From contig OZ024879.1 of the NCBI GenBank assembly GCA_964017185.1, positions 22,819,456-22,883,455 on the forward strand: 64,000 nt of DNA, in the 5' to 3' direction. Within the stretch, counting starts at the first letter, position 1; each line of letters begins with the position of its first letter. The DNA comes from Rugalucina vietnamica (Eukaryota > Mollusca > Bivalvia > Lucinida > Lucinidae). The position numbers and the translations under genes were made by a program. The notes beneath the pieces were generated by a model. The model was not told the origin of the DNA and searched no databases. It saw only the letters and a list, made by a program, of their open reading frames with translations. Of this stretch, positions 41,881 through 53,300 are shown piece by piece.

Positions 41881-42524
41881 TCTATGGTTTGAACTGAAAT
41901 TAATGAAGTTATGACGTTCTAACAGACTTACTTGTTTTCCAATTACTTTCAGTGTTTTCATTAATATTTATGAATATGAAAATCCAATATGATTTTCATT
42001 ATAACACCAATTAATGCAAGGCAGGTGTGTAAGCTCTAAATTGATACCAACTTCAGTGGTCTACAACAAGTAAAAACTGAAATATGACCAACTTTTCCCA
42101 TTAGCTGATATATCAATATTGAAATTGCTTTGAATGGGTCATGACCTTTGACCCAAGGTCATTCCTATAAGAAAGGTCATACACATATTTTATTATTATT
42201 TTCATGAAGAGCAATAACCAGGCTATATTTCACATCATTGTCACTCAGCTCGGTTGGGGGCTATTTTTGGCTCTTAATGCACGTCGCCCTTTAGTATCTC
42301 ATTTTGTAACGCTGTGTTTATAGGCTAAGGTTAATCCGCTAGACGGTGCCGTTGGTCGTGCCGATAAGTGGCGTTTTGGGCAAGACAGATACCGTGTATG
42401 GACTTTATCAAGACATTTTCTCTGTCCTGGTCTATGATTGTCACAGGTTCTGATGTTGGCTTACTTATATTTTCTTCAATTGTATGTTTTGTATACTGGT
42501 TTGACCTGTTTTCATGGTTCTCCT
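41881..42524. other. Spacer, nothing recognised
   Basis: Contains a TGACCTTTGACCCAAGGTCA phrase at about 42149. No gene recognised. Confidence 0.35.
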
Positions 42525-42668
42525 TAATGCGGATTTGATTCGGATTTTTTCCCTGAATGTAGAGTCAAACTAACTTCTGTTTTCTGATGCACCATGATGG
42601 TATTTCAGAAATAAAATGTTCTTCTATTTTATCTTTATGCATGTTTGCTGATTCTAAATGTGGTGCGA
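42525..42668 (-). mobile_element. I-like element, third copy, internal fragment
   Basis: The minus strand encodes APHLESANMHKDKIEEHF and SEIPSWCIRKQK, colinear with about 9640-9790 of the first copy and with the second copy. Both ends are broken, no tail is present, and it covers only the connection before RNase H. Through the region corresponding to the T-run at 9690 it keeps the frame, which confirms that the first copy carries an indel there. Confidence 0.75.
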
Positions 42669-42839
42669 AGACTATTCTGATGACTAACCACTTATACCTG
42701 AAGGGACCTCTATGAGTATTGATGGTTAGCAAATTCTTGCTTTCATTTTCCATTTCAATCTGCAGGTATGCATTTTTCAGATCGATTTCGAGAAATGCTG
42801 TCCACCAGATAACGAAGCAAACAAATCGTCGATTCGCGG

Positions 42840-43110
42840 CAAAGGGTACTGTTCCACTTTAATACTGGATTCACCGTAACTTTGTACAGTAAATTATCCA
42901 GTTCCGGGTCACTTTTTTTTCGAAGTGGTTTCCAGATAATTGCTCACAGCAAACTAGGTTATGACCTTACCATTAGAAAGTATAATCCTTCTTCTAAATA
43001 ATGAAATTTAGTCTGATTAATTGTGAATATTCTGTGGGCCACACGATGGCTTTGAAGCAGAACACCAATTTATCCAGTTCCGAATCATTTATCCAGTTCC
43101 GAATCACTTG
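42840..43110. repeat. ATTTATCCAGTTCCGAATCA motif repeats
   Basis: Copies at about 42892 (AATTATCCAGTTCCGGGTCA), 43069 and 43087 (TTATCCAGTTCCGAATCA, twice in 18 bp). Inverted copies occur at about 45285 (GATTCGGAACTGGATAAG) and 45306 (GATTCGAAACCGGATAAATT). Together they look like subterminal arrays of a DNA element of about 2.4 kb, or unrelated scattered repeats. Confidence 0.45.
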
Positions 43111-43590
43111 CGATAATTTTTAAACAGGACACTCTCTGGCGCTATTGCGTTATGATTTTGAGTTTGTAGCTTCATTACTTCTTTATAAAACAAGACTTAC
43201 ACACAGTTTACCATTTCAGATAGAAAAAGTGTCAAAAAACTGTGTACATGTATACGACGTATAACTTACGTTCCGGATATTGGCGTCAATCGAAAACAAA
43301 TACATGTTCTAAGTCGATAATGGCGTAACTGTTTCCAGATATAAGCAGTTAAGAGCTGGTAATCATGGGCTGTGCATTGGTTATTTTCATTTTTGTTTGT
43401 TTGTTTTGTTGTTGATGTTTTATGAGTTTAACTTTCACCTGTTTGATTAACATTGAATTTCAAACACAGCTTTAATGTTGCGTAAACAGAGATATCTAAC
43501 AGGAATATGTCAACTAGACTAGAAATCCAGACAGCATGTTTTGTTTGCGATGCAGACCGACTGCACAAAGAATCATCTGCGTAAGGAAAC
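43111..43590. other. Spacer, nothing recognised
   Basis: No gene recognised. Confidence 0.35.
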
Positions 43591-43610
43591 GACCATTTGA
43601 TTTTTAAAAT

Positions 43611-43642
43611 TGGGGAGGAGGGGGGGGGGGGCGGGGGCAGTA

Positions 43643-43680
<38 letters not shown>
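43611..43680. repeat. G-run and long A-run
   Basis: A G-rich stretch at about 43613-43640 is followed by an uninterrupted run of about 31 A at 43649-43679. The A-run could be a retroposon tail, but no element ends at it. The minus-strand frame across it (FFFFFFFFF) is an artefact. Confidence 0.7.
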
Positions 43681-43884
43681 AGGAGCAGGATCCAATTTTG
43701 GCCAAAAAACATATCTAGGGCAGAGTAAATTCTGTATTACTATCTTACGTATTGTAATATATACCAATAAAAAGACAGGACCGCGTCGTGAGAGAAAAAT
43801 AATATCCAGGCCAGGAAACATCTTCCAACACCCCCCCCTCTTAAAATTCATTCATTTATTTATCTATCTATCTTGGATCAGTTT

Positions 43885-44105
43885 ACTTCCCTTTTAAGAT
43901 CATTTAGCTCATATGAGACGAGCCAGTCAGTTGGTGTGGTGAAAACGGGCGAACCCCGAGAAAAAAAGGAAAAAAAAAAAAAACCTAGCATATCTTCAAG
44001 CAGAACTTGTCTCACATGAGCCCACAACAAACACAGCGGTGAGACGATCGAATGAAACGCGTTAATGAAATCAGCTCTTCACCATTCGGCAACGGGGTGG
44101 GGGCT
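43885..44105 (-). repeat. tRNA-derived SINE-like repeat, copy 1
   Basis: Shares AGCTCATATGAGACGAGCCA, GAAAACGGGCGAACCCCGAG, AGCAGAACTTG..TCTCACAT and AGCGGTGAGACGAT with the copies at 44.43 and 49.53 kb. It is read from high to low coordinates, with a tRNA-like head around 44100. Confidence 0.6.
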
Positions 44106-44175
44106 TTGGCATTCATTTATTTAGTTAAGTTTTGGTAAATGAATAGCCACTTTTTGGGAAACAGCTACTCACTAG
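44106..44175 (+). repeat. Short fragment like the Penelope-like(?) 3' end
   Basis: TTAGTTAAGTTTTGGTAAATGAATAGCCACTTTTTGGGAAACAGCT-type order (given here only as order of words) resembles TTAGTTAAGTTAAGGTAACTG and GAGTGGCCACC of the 3' regions at 6.1 and 7.0 kb. Confidence 0.35.
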
Positions 44176-44227
44176 ACTACTATGTCAAAAGAAGAAATCA
44201 AAATAATAGATAGAACAATTTTGAAAG

Positions 44228-44262
44228 AGAGAGAGAGAGAGAAAGAGAAAGAGTGAAAAAGA
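44228..44262. repeat. (GA)n microsatellite
   Basis: Alternating GA with a few A insertions, about 35 bp. Confidence 0.9.
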
Positions 44263-44426
44263 GAGATGTTGCTAGATTCCTTATATGAGGACCAAAAAGC
44301 ATAACTCGGCGCTCAACGTGAGGATCGAACCCAGTGTCTGTCCTTCTTGGCTTTGTTGTGTGGTTATATTTGAAGCACGTTTAGTTTAGGATGTCAGGGC
44401 ATCCTAACTTGCCCCCCCCCTTTTTT

Positions 44427-44625
44427 TGATTCAGTTTAACGTCCCTTTCATGATTATTTCAGCTCATATAAGACGCGCCAATCAGTAGGTGGGACGAAAA
44501 CGGGAGAACCCCGAGAAAAACAAAACCACCTGACACGCTCGCTAGCAGAACTTGGTTTGTCTCACATGGCCAGAGCGGGGTTCGAACCCACAGTCCCACA
44601 CTAGACACAGCGGTGAGAACTTTGG
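44427..44625 (-). repeat. tRNA-derived SINE-like repeat, copy 2
   Basis: On the minus strand the head has GGGTTCGAACCCCGCTCTGG-like box-B sequence (plus: AGCGGGGTTCGAACCCACAG at about 44574). The body has TCTCGGGGTTCTCCCGTTTTCG and the 3' end runs into AAAAAAAGGGGG. It lies in the same orientation as copies 1 and 3. Confidence 0.65.
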
Positions 44626-44756
44626 GCACAAGTCCCATAAAATGGGGGCAAAGTCCTGACATGACCATATCTGTGGACTAGAACGTTAAGCATCAATTCA
44701 AACAAACTGCATTGCAAATGAAAGACTGTGGTATTGTGGCGACACGCACGCACGCA

Positions 44757-44782
44757 CTTACACACACACACACACACACACA
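44757..44782. repeat. (CA)n microsatellite
   Basis: About 12 CA units preceded by three CACG/CGCA-type units. Confidence 0.9.
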
Positions 44783-45282
44783 TCAAATAAAATACTCACT
44801 GAGTTTTAAACACTCCCTCCTCAGTTCCTTTAGGTTTAGCGCTAAGACGTGTACTGCGATATTAATAGATTTACGAGTACATGTACTATGTCGACACAAT
44901 TAATTTTTACTGACCCGAAACTAGCTAAATTGGTAGATAAAATTAACAAGCTCCTACGCAACAGAAAATCAATAAATGAAGTTCAGTTTTCCTGGTGTGT
45001 TATAATTAATGTTGGAACGCATGTTGGCACCAAAAGTGTAAAAAAATAATGTTCAAGGTTCATGCATTTTGCGGAAACCTGCACCTTGCGGATAATTACA
45101 CAAGTGCAATATACATTCTAATTCGACAGGTCATCTCGAAGAACAGATTTATTTTTAGCATGCAGAAAAGTTTTCAAAATCTGACTTCGTGCAGAGGAAG
45201 AGAAAAAGATAGACTTCATGACCATACAAAATATTTGTTTTTTAATTGAACAGCTGCTGTGTAGTTTGTGACGATACGACCA
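44783..45282. other. Spacer, nothing recognised
   Basis: No gene recognised; the plus-strand frames here carry no signature. Confidence 0.35.
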
Positions 45283-45409
45283 CTTGATTCGGAACTGGAT
45301 AAGATTCGAAACCGGATAAATTACTGTACTCTCCGCAATTCGGACATCTCCATTTGGTTTTGGGACCGGAACTATAGGCGTAGCCCAATAACTAGTGGTA
45401 ACCCAGCTA

Positions 45410-45870
45410 ACAATTTTACGTTCTTAGAACGTTCCAAAAGCGTTACAGAAAACGTCACATAACGTCTTTTCAGAACGTTTTGATGACGTCAAAATGACTG
45501 AGGTGATGATCAGAAATTGATCGACTCAGTATCAGAAGATAGATAGATAGATATGACTGACGTCAAAATGACAAGTTTTTTTGATGTCATTATAACGTTT
45601 TTGAGAAACGTTTTATATAACATTTTGGGAATGTTCTTAAAACGTCATAATAAACGTCACATTTTTATGATGTTATAATAACGTTTGTGAAAAACGTTTA
45701 CATAACATTTTAAGAATGTTCTAAAACGTTATAAAAAACGTCACATAAATGTGCTTATAAAATGTTTTTATGACGTCAAAATGGCAAGTTTTTTGACGTC
45801 TTACTGACGTTATTTTAAGTAAAATCATCATGGGAACGTTATTCAACATTGAAACGCAACCTTTTTCTAA
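45410..45870. repeat. AACGT-rich repeat with units of about 86 bp
   Basis: More than twenty AACGT/ACGTT words occur in 460 bp. ATAACGTTTTTGAGAAACGT (45592) recurs 86 bp later (45678) with TATAACATTTTGGGAATGTT/ACATAACATTTTAAGAATG and AAACGTCATA in register. A third partial unit follows at about 45757. TGACGTCA palindromes occur at 45485, 45560, 45770 and near 45800. A GATA microsatellite interrupts it at 45539-45552. It may be a MITE interior or a small satellite. Confidence 0.65.
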
Positions 45871-46079
45871 CATTTTTTTTTTAAATTATATTGGAAACAT
45901 TCAATATTAGATCTAGTTCTTAAAAAAATCTGATGTTTCCATGTTGACATCAATATCCATTTGTCTTGCTGCAGGAAAAGATAAACAAAAAACATTAATT
46001 TTTGAAGAGGTAAAAATCTATTAACCATTATTCTTTACAAGTGCCTTTGCTGGAGCATCACACACAATACACTTTAATT

Positions 46080-46330
46080 TGAGCCTTCGCCTGAGAAAAC
46101 CAACAATTTGAGGTCCCGACCAGGTGCGACACAAACCGGGCTGTACAGCCACAGAAGATAGTTAGAGGCCTGAAATTTTGTACTTAGAAAGTAGAGGGAT
46201 TGTACTATCCCTGTAGCGAAAACAAAGGCGCTGATCAGCTTCGCTGTTACCGCGAAGCTGATCTGCACATTGTTTTCGCATATGCAGATTGTTGGTTTTC
46301 CCACGAGGCGGTGCTGCCCATGCATTCAAG
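46080..46330 (-). repeat. Interspersed repeat family R1, copy a
   Basis: Contains GTGCGACACAAACCGGGCTG, ACAGCCACAGAAGATAG, TAGAGGGATTGTACTATCC and the palindromic GGTAACAGCGAAGCTGATC / GTTACCGCGAAGCTGATC. The same blocks recur at 46540-46620, 46850-47035, 50935-51070 and 63005-63165. No coding content. Probably a non-autonomous element (SINE or MITE). Confidence 0.6.
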
Positions 46331-46539
46331 ACCTTCCTGCAGAAGGTTATGTAATCCATTTACAGTGTCCTGCAGAAGTTTCGACTCCCCATACAACAGG
46401 GAATATTTTAACAGGCTCAACTTTGCTTCGGGCTTCACAGACATTAAAACAGCCTGATGTTTTTCATCATCCAGTGAAAGCTAAAAATCTGAATTTCAAT
46501 ATTTATATTTACATTTTATATTATTACTCAGACAACAAT

Positions 46540-46620
46540 TTGTATTTTTCGGTAACCGCGAAGCTGATCATCGCCTTTGTTTTCGCTACACGGATAGTGC
46601 AATCCCTCTACTTCCTACAT
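46540..46620. repeat. Repeat family R1, copy b (partial)
   Basis: GGTAACCGCGAAGCTGATCA, TTGTTTTCGCTACACGGATA and GTGCAATCCCTCTACTT match copy a in inverse order. Confidence 0.55.
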
Positions 46621-46631
46621 ATGAATTAGAG

Positions 46632-46885
46632 TTATGGGCCATGCAGGTACAAGTGTGCATGAAGATGTACCTTTGTTTTCAAATATGCAAAATGTTTGTT
46701 TTCTCATTATAGGTAACATAGAGGGTTTAATATCTTTCACTTCATGCACACTTGTACCTGCATGGCCCATAAGTTACAGTTATGGGCCATGCAGGTACAA
46801 GTGTGCATGAAATGAAAGATATTAAACCCTCTACGTTACCTATAATGAGAAAACAAACATTTTGCATATTTGAAAACAAAGGTAC
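46632..46885. repeat. Near-perfect palindrome, 106-bp arms, 7-bp centre
   Basis: Arm 1 (46667-46772) and arm 2 (46780-46885) are inverse copies that differ at only a few positions (for example ACATAGAGGG versus CCCTCTACGT). GTTACAG separates them. The outermost 32 bp of the centre-proximal ends (TTATGGGCCATGCAGGTACA) occur a third time at 46632-46664. Family R1 sequence continues directly from the right arm. Such an arm length in a genome assembly would be extruded readily as a cruciform. Confidence 0.85.
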
Positions 46886-47035
46886 AGATGAGCTATCTGC
46901 AAAGCTGATCAAAACCGTTGATTCAAAATGTTACAGAGATAGTACAATTCCTCTTTTTTCTAAATCAAAAACTTCCAGCTTCTAGCTATCTTCTGTGGCT
47001 GTACCGCATGGTTTGTCTTGGATCTGGTCAGAAAC
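46886..47035 (+). repeat. Repeat family R1, copy c
   Basis: GATAGTACAATTCCTCTTTT, CTAGCTATCTTCTGTGGCTG and TTGGATCTGGTCAGAAACC are the inverse of copy a and match 63055-63165. Confidence 0.55.
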
Positions 47036-47307
47036 CTCAATGTTGGTCTTCTGATGATGAGGCTCAAATATTAAAAAAATGATGACAGTTCATGCAATTT
47101 CAACTTAAAAATTGTTTCTAGAATCTTGTCCATAGGATGTGTACAGGAAGGACAGAAATCTTGATGTTGGCGACATGATGCATCTCATTCATATGTAATA
47201 GATGTCCAACTCCAACATGATAACGATAATCAAAGAACTAGAAAACAGCTAAAGTTAAAGAAGATGCACAACCCCACCGTCTGTTGATGCTCTGGCGGAC
47301 TTCAGTT

Positions 47308-47343
47308 TCACTCAGATTCTGGCTCAGGCTGAGTATTTTGATT
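47308..47343 (-). CDS. DUF4806-type gene, last exon
   Basis: Acceptor TTCTCGTTTCAG, then eleven codons NQNTQPEPESE and TGA at 47310-47308, in phase 0 with the previous exon. Acidic, proline/glutamine-rich tail. No polyadenylation signal of the AATAAA type was seen within the next 250 bp on the minus strand. Confidence 0.7.
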   Translation of the reverse strand, partial: NQNTQPEPESE

Positions 47344-50300
47344 CTGAAACGAGAAAATAAACTCTACTTGCAAATAAGATATATGACCCTAACTTTTGCA
47401 TTTAAATTAGAGCCTTTACAAAATTACATCAATTGATAAAGATTAACATTGAAAACTTCAGCTTTCCATGTAGTCTTTATATTGTTTTGCTGAACAAATA
47501 ACATCTCGGTCAAATTTTTCAGTCATGCCAAGTTTTAGTTGTGGCTCAACATCCCATTCAATTTTTTTGCAGCCTATTTTAGGCCTATGCAAATCTGTGA
47601 AGCTACTTTTTGTTTCATATTGATTCATTCGAGCAAATGCTACATGATTACACAATCAATACCTACCTGTGCAGCAAGGACTTTCAACCCACCCTGTCTG
47701 TTTGGGGCATACTTTAATGTGTCTACAATGTAGATCTCGGCTTGTTTGTCTGTACTGCCGGTCTTTCTAAAAGCTCCTGTGAAAAGTATTAAGAACTCTC
47801 AAAACCTGTCAAATTGTGATATGCTGTCATGTTGTATAATGCTCTATCTGCTATAAAGTTTGTCTTGGATTCTCATGATTGCCTCCAAAATGTATTTGTT
47901 TTGTGTTTATTTTTTTCTTTTTTCTTTTTTCAAAAATGCACTCTTTTAAGAATTTTTTTCTTTGAAAAAAATATATAAAAAGAACAAATGCTGAAGTAAG
48001 CATGTTAAACTGCTATTCAAACCCAAGCACTGTCCTAATTTCATATCGGCTATTTGAGAATTTGTGCAGTTACATCAATATTAGTTGCAATGAGGAGTTC
48101 AACCTGTGGAAACTATACCGGACAAGCTATTAAAATCTAAGGGAGAACTGTAAAAATTTGAAACTCTGGGGAAATGTTGTGGTTAGACTCAAGGATTTGC
48201 TAACATGATCAAATAAACTCTGATGCCGCCAGGGACGCTGACCAATCACAAGATACGTTGTTCATGACGTCGGGTTTCCGACTGTTTATCGCAGAATCAA
48301 GTCGCAATTGTTTTTTGTTATCCAATCAGACATCGCGTTACATCCTCAAGTGCATTAGAATTAAAAGTCGTCAGTGCACTTTAGAGTTCTGACTACATGC
48401 TGCAGGGATAAGTATGGCCAAAAAATATGATGGGAAGTTTTGACATAAATGTAATTCATTGGATTTACTGGGCCTCCAACTTCATACACAAATTTTACAT
48501 GTACATTGTAAAAAGCCCTATACCTTACAAAAGGAACTTTATGAAAAGTTATAAGCTTTTAGCTCAAGGTCAATCCCATAATTATCCCTGATGTTGCCAT
48601 CTCCAAATGATCTTTGTTCAAATTGACTTTTTTGTACATTTTTAAGTGATACATTACTTTTTATAAATTCAAATACACAAGTTCCCGCTAGCTTTTTCTT
48701 CCCCTTCTGGTCGCACATTGAGTAGTGCGACCACACATAGTTGTTAGCCACCTTTCTCATGATCCTCCTCATCCCCTCACCCTCTTTGCCACCTTGGACA
48801 CTAAGGTATTTGACCTGCCACAAAAATGACAGAATTTATTAAGGACACCAAAGCAATAAGAATATGCTCACTCAAAGAGTAGGGCTTTTTCTCTATATTA
48901 TAATATTGGAAAACAGTTTTACGATACCTTTTTTTCCCAGTTGACTGAAAAATTTCCCAATAGAAGGATAAAGTTCAACCATGATCAATTTCCATTTATT
49001 TATTGCATTCGCAAGGTCCCAAGGGAAATGTTTCAACTGAGATTAAAGCCATATTAGGCCTAAAAAATAAAGGTTTGTTTCTGGTAACGCTTTGAAAAAA
49101 GTTAGGTAGGGTAGGTACATTTTTTTTAAATTTTTTTTTGCATATATGCTTCATTAAGCATCTAATGTTTTATTGTTTATTTTTCATCATACATCATTTT
49201 CATCATGTTTTATGATTTTAAAGTTGATAGTGATGGTATAAAGCAGTAAAAATTGACATTTTTCCATTTTTATTATGCCCACTAAACATATTACTTCTTG
49301 TCATGTCCAAAACAAATTAGGATCACTCAGAAAAATAAGGTAGGGTCGGGTTACCCGAAACAAACCTTTATTTTTAGGCCTTATAAATACTAAATTAGAA
49401 GATCTGCAAAAGTCACCGAAAGTAAAACACTTTACGTACAGTTAAACTGGCAAATTGAGCGAGACAAAATATCATTACCAGGTGCTTATTAGAAGAGGCA
49501 GGAAATTCAACCCACAGACCGAATGATCAAGGATTCAGTTTTACATCCCTTTCAAGCTATTGCACTCATATTGAGATGAATCAATCGGTAGGTGGGGCGA
49601 AAACGGGAGTACCCTGGGAAAAACACCTGACACACTCGCAAGCAAAACTTGAAGCTGTACCACATGTGACCCATGCCCCGAGTGAGTCGCAAACCCAAAG
49701 CGGTGAGATGATCGAACGATCAAGAGCACTGAAGTCAGCGACCTCAACAACTGGGCCACGGGGTCGCCTTCTCAGATTTTATAATGATTTAATTTTAAAT
49801 TGTAAGTTCAATTTTAGCTGTAAATTGCTTATTACGTGTATCTTATACTTCATTGCGTGAATAATGTTCACCTGGAAGTCATATTTTCTTTACTATGAAT
49901 TATCAAAATTAACACAGGATGTTGGAGGGTAGTTTACGACAGCAGAGCCTGATTGAATTAATTATCGCATCTGCCCGACAACAACATGCATTAATCACAG
50001 ATATTTCACAGTAAAGAAAAATTACATTGATTCCAACACAACCAATGAAGAAATACTTATATTTTTGCAGCATTTTCCAGTGCACTCAGTCTACGCGCAC
50101 GTTAATGTTTATAAACGACATCACAAAAATGCGCTGTTTGGTACGCAAAAACGCTTACAGTGAATTATCTTTTGTTTGCATACAGTGACATTCCATTAGG
50201 TCCATATGAGAGAAACAATAATGTCGTGTTAGAATTATGGATATAGCTAATCTATCCCTTTAAAACATAAAATTTTACAGAAATCAATAACTTGTAGGAT

Positions 50301-53300
50301 CTGAAATACATTTTGGTGGGTCGGGGCAATTTATTAGTGTCGGTCGGGTAAGGGGAAACAAATATAATTTTTATTTTGGCCTTAGGGCCAACAATGCTGA
50401 ACAATCCTTGGTAAACTTGGCAAAGCCTGGTTTTTAATAGAAAAAAAGGAACCACACAATGGAATTTTCCAATCTCCACTAAACACAAATAATGGATTCA
50501 AATCTGTCTTAAATCATAACTGTATTTACCACTTTCCTGGAATAATCCTTTTCCTTTAGATGTTCTTCAAACTCGTTGAACTCCTCTAACTTGGCAGCCG
50601 GCCTTTCCAAAACGGGCTGTACTTCTTCCCTTAAATCACCATTTTCGACGAGTACAGACAGCATGCTTGAATTTTCCTTTACTAGAATTTCTATCGTTAT
50701 CAGTCTTCTCAGTAGGCTCACTTGAAAGGCTACAAGATCAATAAATATTGAAAATTGTCAGAGAATCTGACTAAAGCCCCAGTTCTAATGAATACCCACA
50801 ATCTATGTTTTTGAGCAAAAATAACAAAATAAGGTAAATCCCTGCATACCTTAAACCTACTTTATAAAAAAAGAGATTCACTGGGTATACCAGTGGACCT
50901 TGAGAATACCAGAATTTTGCATTAACCAAAAAACAAGATTCAGATTTACTCCACAGCTGATCAGTGCCTTTATTTTTGCTAAATAGTCGAGATAGTGCAA
51001 TGCCTATTCTCAAGAATAGATCTAGCCATCTTTATTTACTGTACAGCCTTTTTTTTTGTCAGATCTGGTTAAAACAGCTTGTATAGGCAGTTGATGGCTA
51101 CTATTAGCAACCACCAATATAACGTTTCCATTTAGCAGTCAGCAGTTCTGTATGCGTTCACAGTTCAGATTTATAAATATTCTGACCTATCAATATCATT
51201 TTGCTACTGAGCACTGTACTGTACCAATGATATGTCTTAACGATGACAACCTAAGCATTTTGACAGGAGACATTAACGACATTACATACAAGGATATCAT
51301 TTTTCAAATTTTACTCAAAGCCCAGAATGTATTACAATAGGAATGAATTATATTGTTGTGGACTTCATCGATGTGTAAACTCTAGGCGAATCACTCACAA
51401 ACTGAATAAAGCCCAGGGCTTTATGTTAAGTTTGTGAGTGAGTCGCCTGATTTTACACATCGATAAAACCGACAACAATGATAATTCATTCCTAATAATT
51501 CCAACTTTGGCTCAAAACAGTGCATTTTTGGACAAATATAGCAAACAGTGAGCAAAGCTCACATACCCCCGGCCATAGCCATCACACGCCTACCAAACGA
51601 TCAAATTCTTCTCTGCCGGTGCATATAGTAAACACAATTCGATCAATATTGGAGAAGCATTCGATGACGCAAAAAAGTAACCAAACTTCTGTGTTTTTGG
51701 GCAAATATCTGTTTAAAGTGACTCCCACGCTTGTGGTGTAAAGATGCAAGTCATATACTTTTTATCCTGCATTTTTATCATCCGTTTTTGCCTGGTTTCA
51801 AACACTTTTAGCTCCTCATCGGTAGCCCAAAATGAATTTAGTCAAAATGTGTGAAGTATGTGGCTTCAAAAAATTCAAATTGTTTTTACTATATGCACCG
51901 GCGGAGAAGGTCGTTTGGTAGGCGTGCCTCAGCTACCAGGTAAAATAGAACCAATGCATAAATAAAGGGACAAATGAATATACATGTATGTGACTGATTG
52001 TCATACAATATATCATGTCATTATAAAGCTTTGAACAAAATTTCAAACTCAAGTCAAATACTTCCAGAAATAACTGACGGGAAATTTCCATCAGCTCTGT
52101 GTAGGAGTGACAGATGGAAAAAAAATACAAAGAAAAAAAAAGAAGGCAACAATAAATTACGGCATCCTGATTTTCTTTTACATAATACACTTGGACACCC
52201 TATAAGCCTATTCCAAATTTGAATAAGCTAGTTCAAATAGGAACTGAGAAAGCTGTGACTGAAAATTCAATGGGAGAGAAAGAAAAATGGATAAATGAAG
52301 GGAATGATAAGCAAGAGCTGGCCGATCCTCAAATGTACACTACAAATTGTTATAACTGATATTTGTACCAAAGCTTGAAAAAATATGTTCTGTAGTTCAT
52401 GTGAAATGTTTGACGAAAATTTCCCTATAATCACATTGGAATGAGAGACAGAAACAATGAAAAATAGACAAAGAAGGGAAACAATAAACCACAACATCTT
52501 AGTTTTGTTTTCATTAAGGACTTATGGGTGGTCACTGTATATAATACATAATTGAAGATTTACCTGTATTAAAAAGCATTGTTTATTTTGTCAACAATGC
52601 TACATTCTTTAGCATGCTTTATCATGGGACTATTGAATATGTTGCAAATACATGGATTTGTGTATACATGATTGTGGAATGAGTGTTCAGCTCAGAGCAA
52701 GTGAGTCATTTTTCAGTTACTTCCGGGTTGAAATCGTTGGACCCATTTTTCTTAGCTTTTTGAAAATGTAGTCATTGACTTCAATCATAAAAGAACCTGA
52801 AACAAAAGGCACGTCATCTTTCAGCAAACAATAAGCGCACAAGAGCCACCCCAAGTTACCCACTTTCAGAATTTTCCAGAAAAATATGTTTACACTAACT
52901 TTTCTGAGAGAAAAACATTTCCATGACCCCAAAATAACCCTTTATTTGTCAGATTATGTATCCTAGACATTTAGGCTTTGCGTAATTTTTATTCAAATGC
53001 ATTCCATTTTCCAGGAAATGGGTCCCACGAAAACCAGTTACATTTCCAATTTTACACCAAGCTATTTAAAATTTTAAAATAATAACTATATTGAGTCATT
53101 CCTAGAATCAGTGACGTCTATTAGCAATAAATACACATCATCATTTGATTGACAGTTTCAAGAAAACAGTAGATTTCTGTTTTACATACCCCACCCACTC
53201 ATGTCAATATTGATAAATCCTTAATAGATATGAAATTTGAAAAAGGTACAAGTAGGCAAAGATCAGGAAAAGGCGCAATCAGAAAAAAGATTCCCACTCC

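Noticed and set aside
43573-43851. Minus-strand frame with a phenylalanine run
   Set aside because: It spans the long A-run and G-run and has no signature outside them.
44570-44600. Possible tRNA gene because of GGTTCGAACC
   Set aside because: It is the box-B part of a SINE-like repeat that recurs elsewhere; no cloverleaf can be completed.
46200-46629. Overlapping open frames of 65-119 codons on both strands
   Set aside because: They cover copies of repeat R1, have no common frame between copies and no splice context.
52717-52932. Exon of the DUF4806-type gene (IEVNDYIFKKLRK)
   Set aside because: The acceptor is acceptable but its phase fits neither neighbour and no good donor follows.
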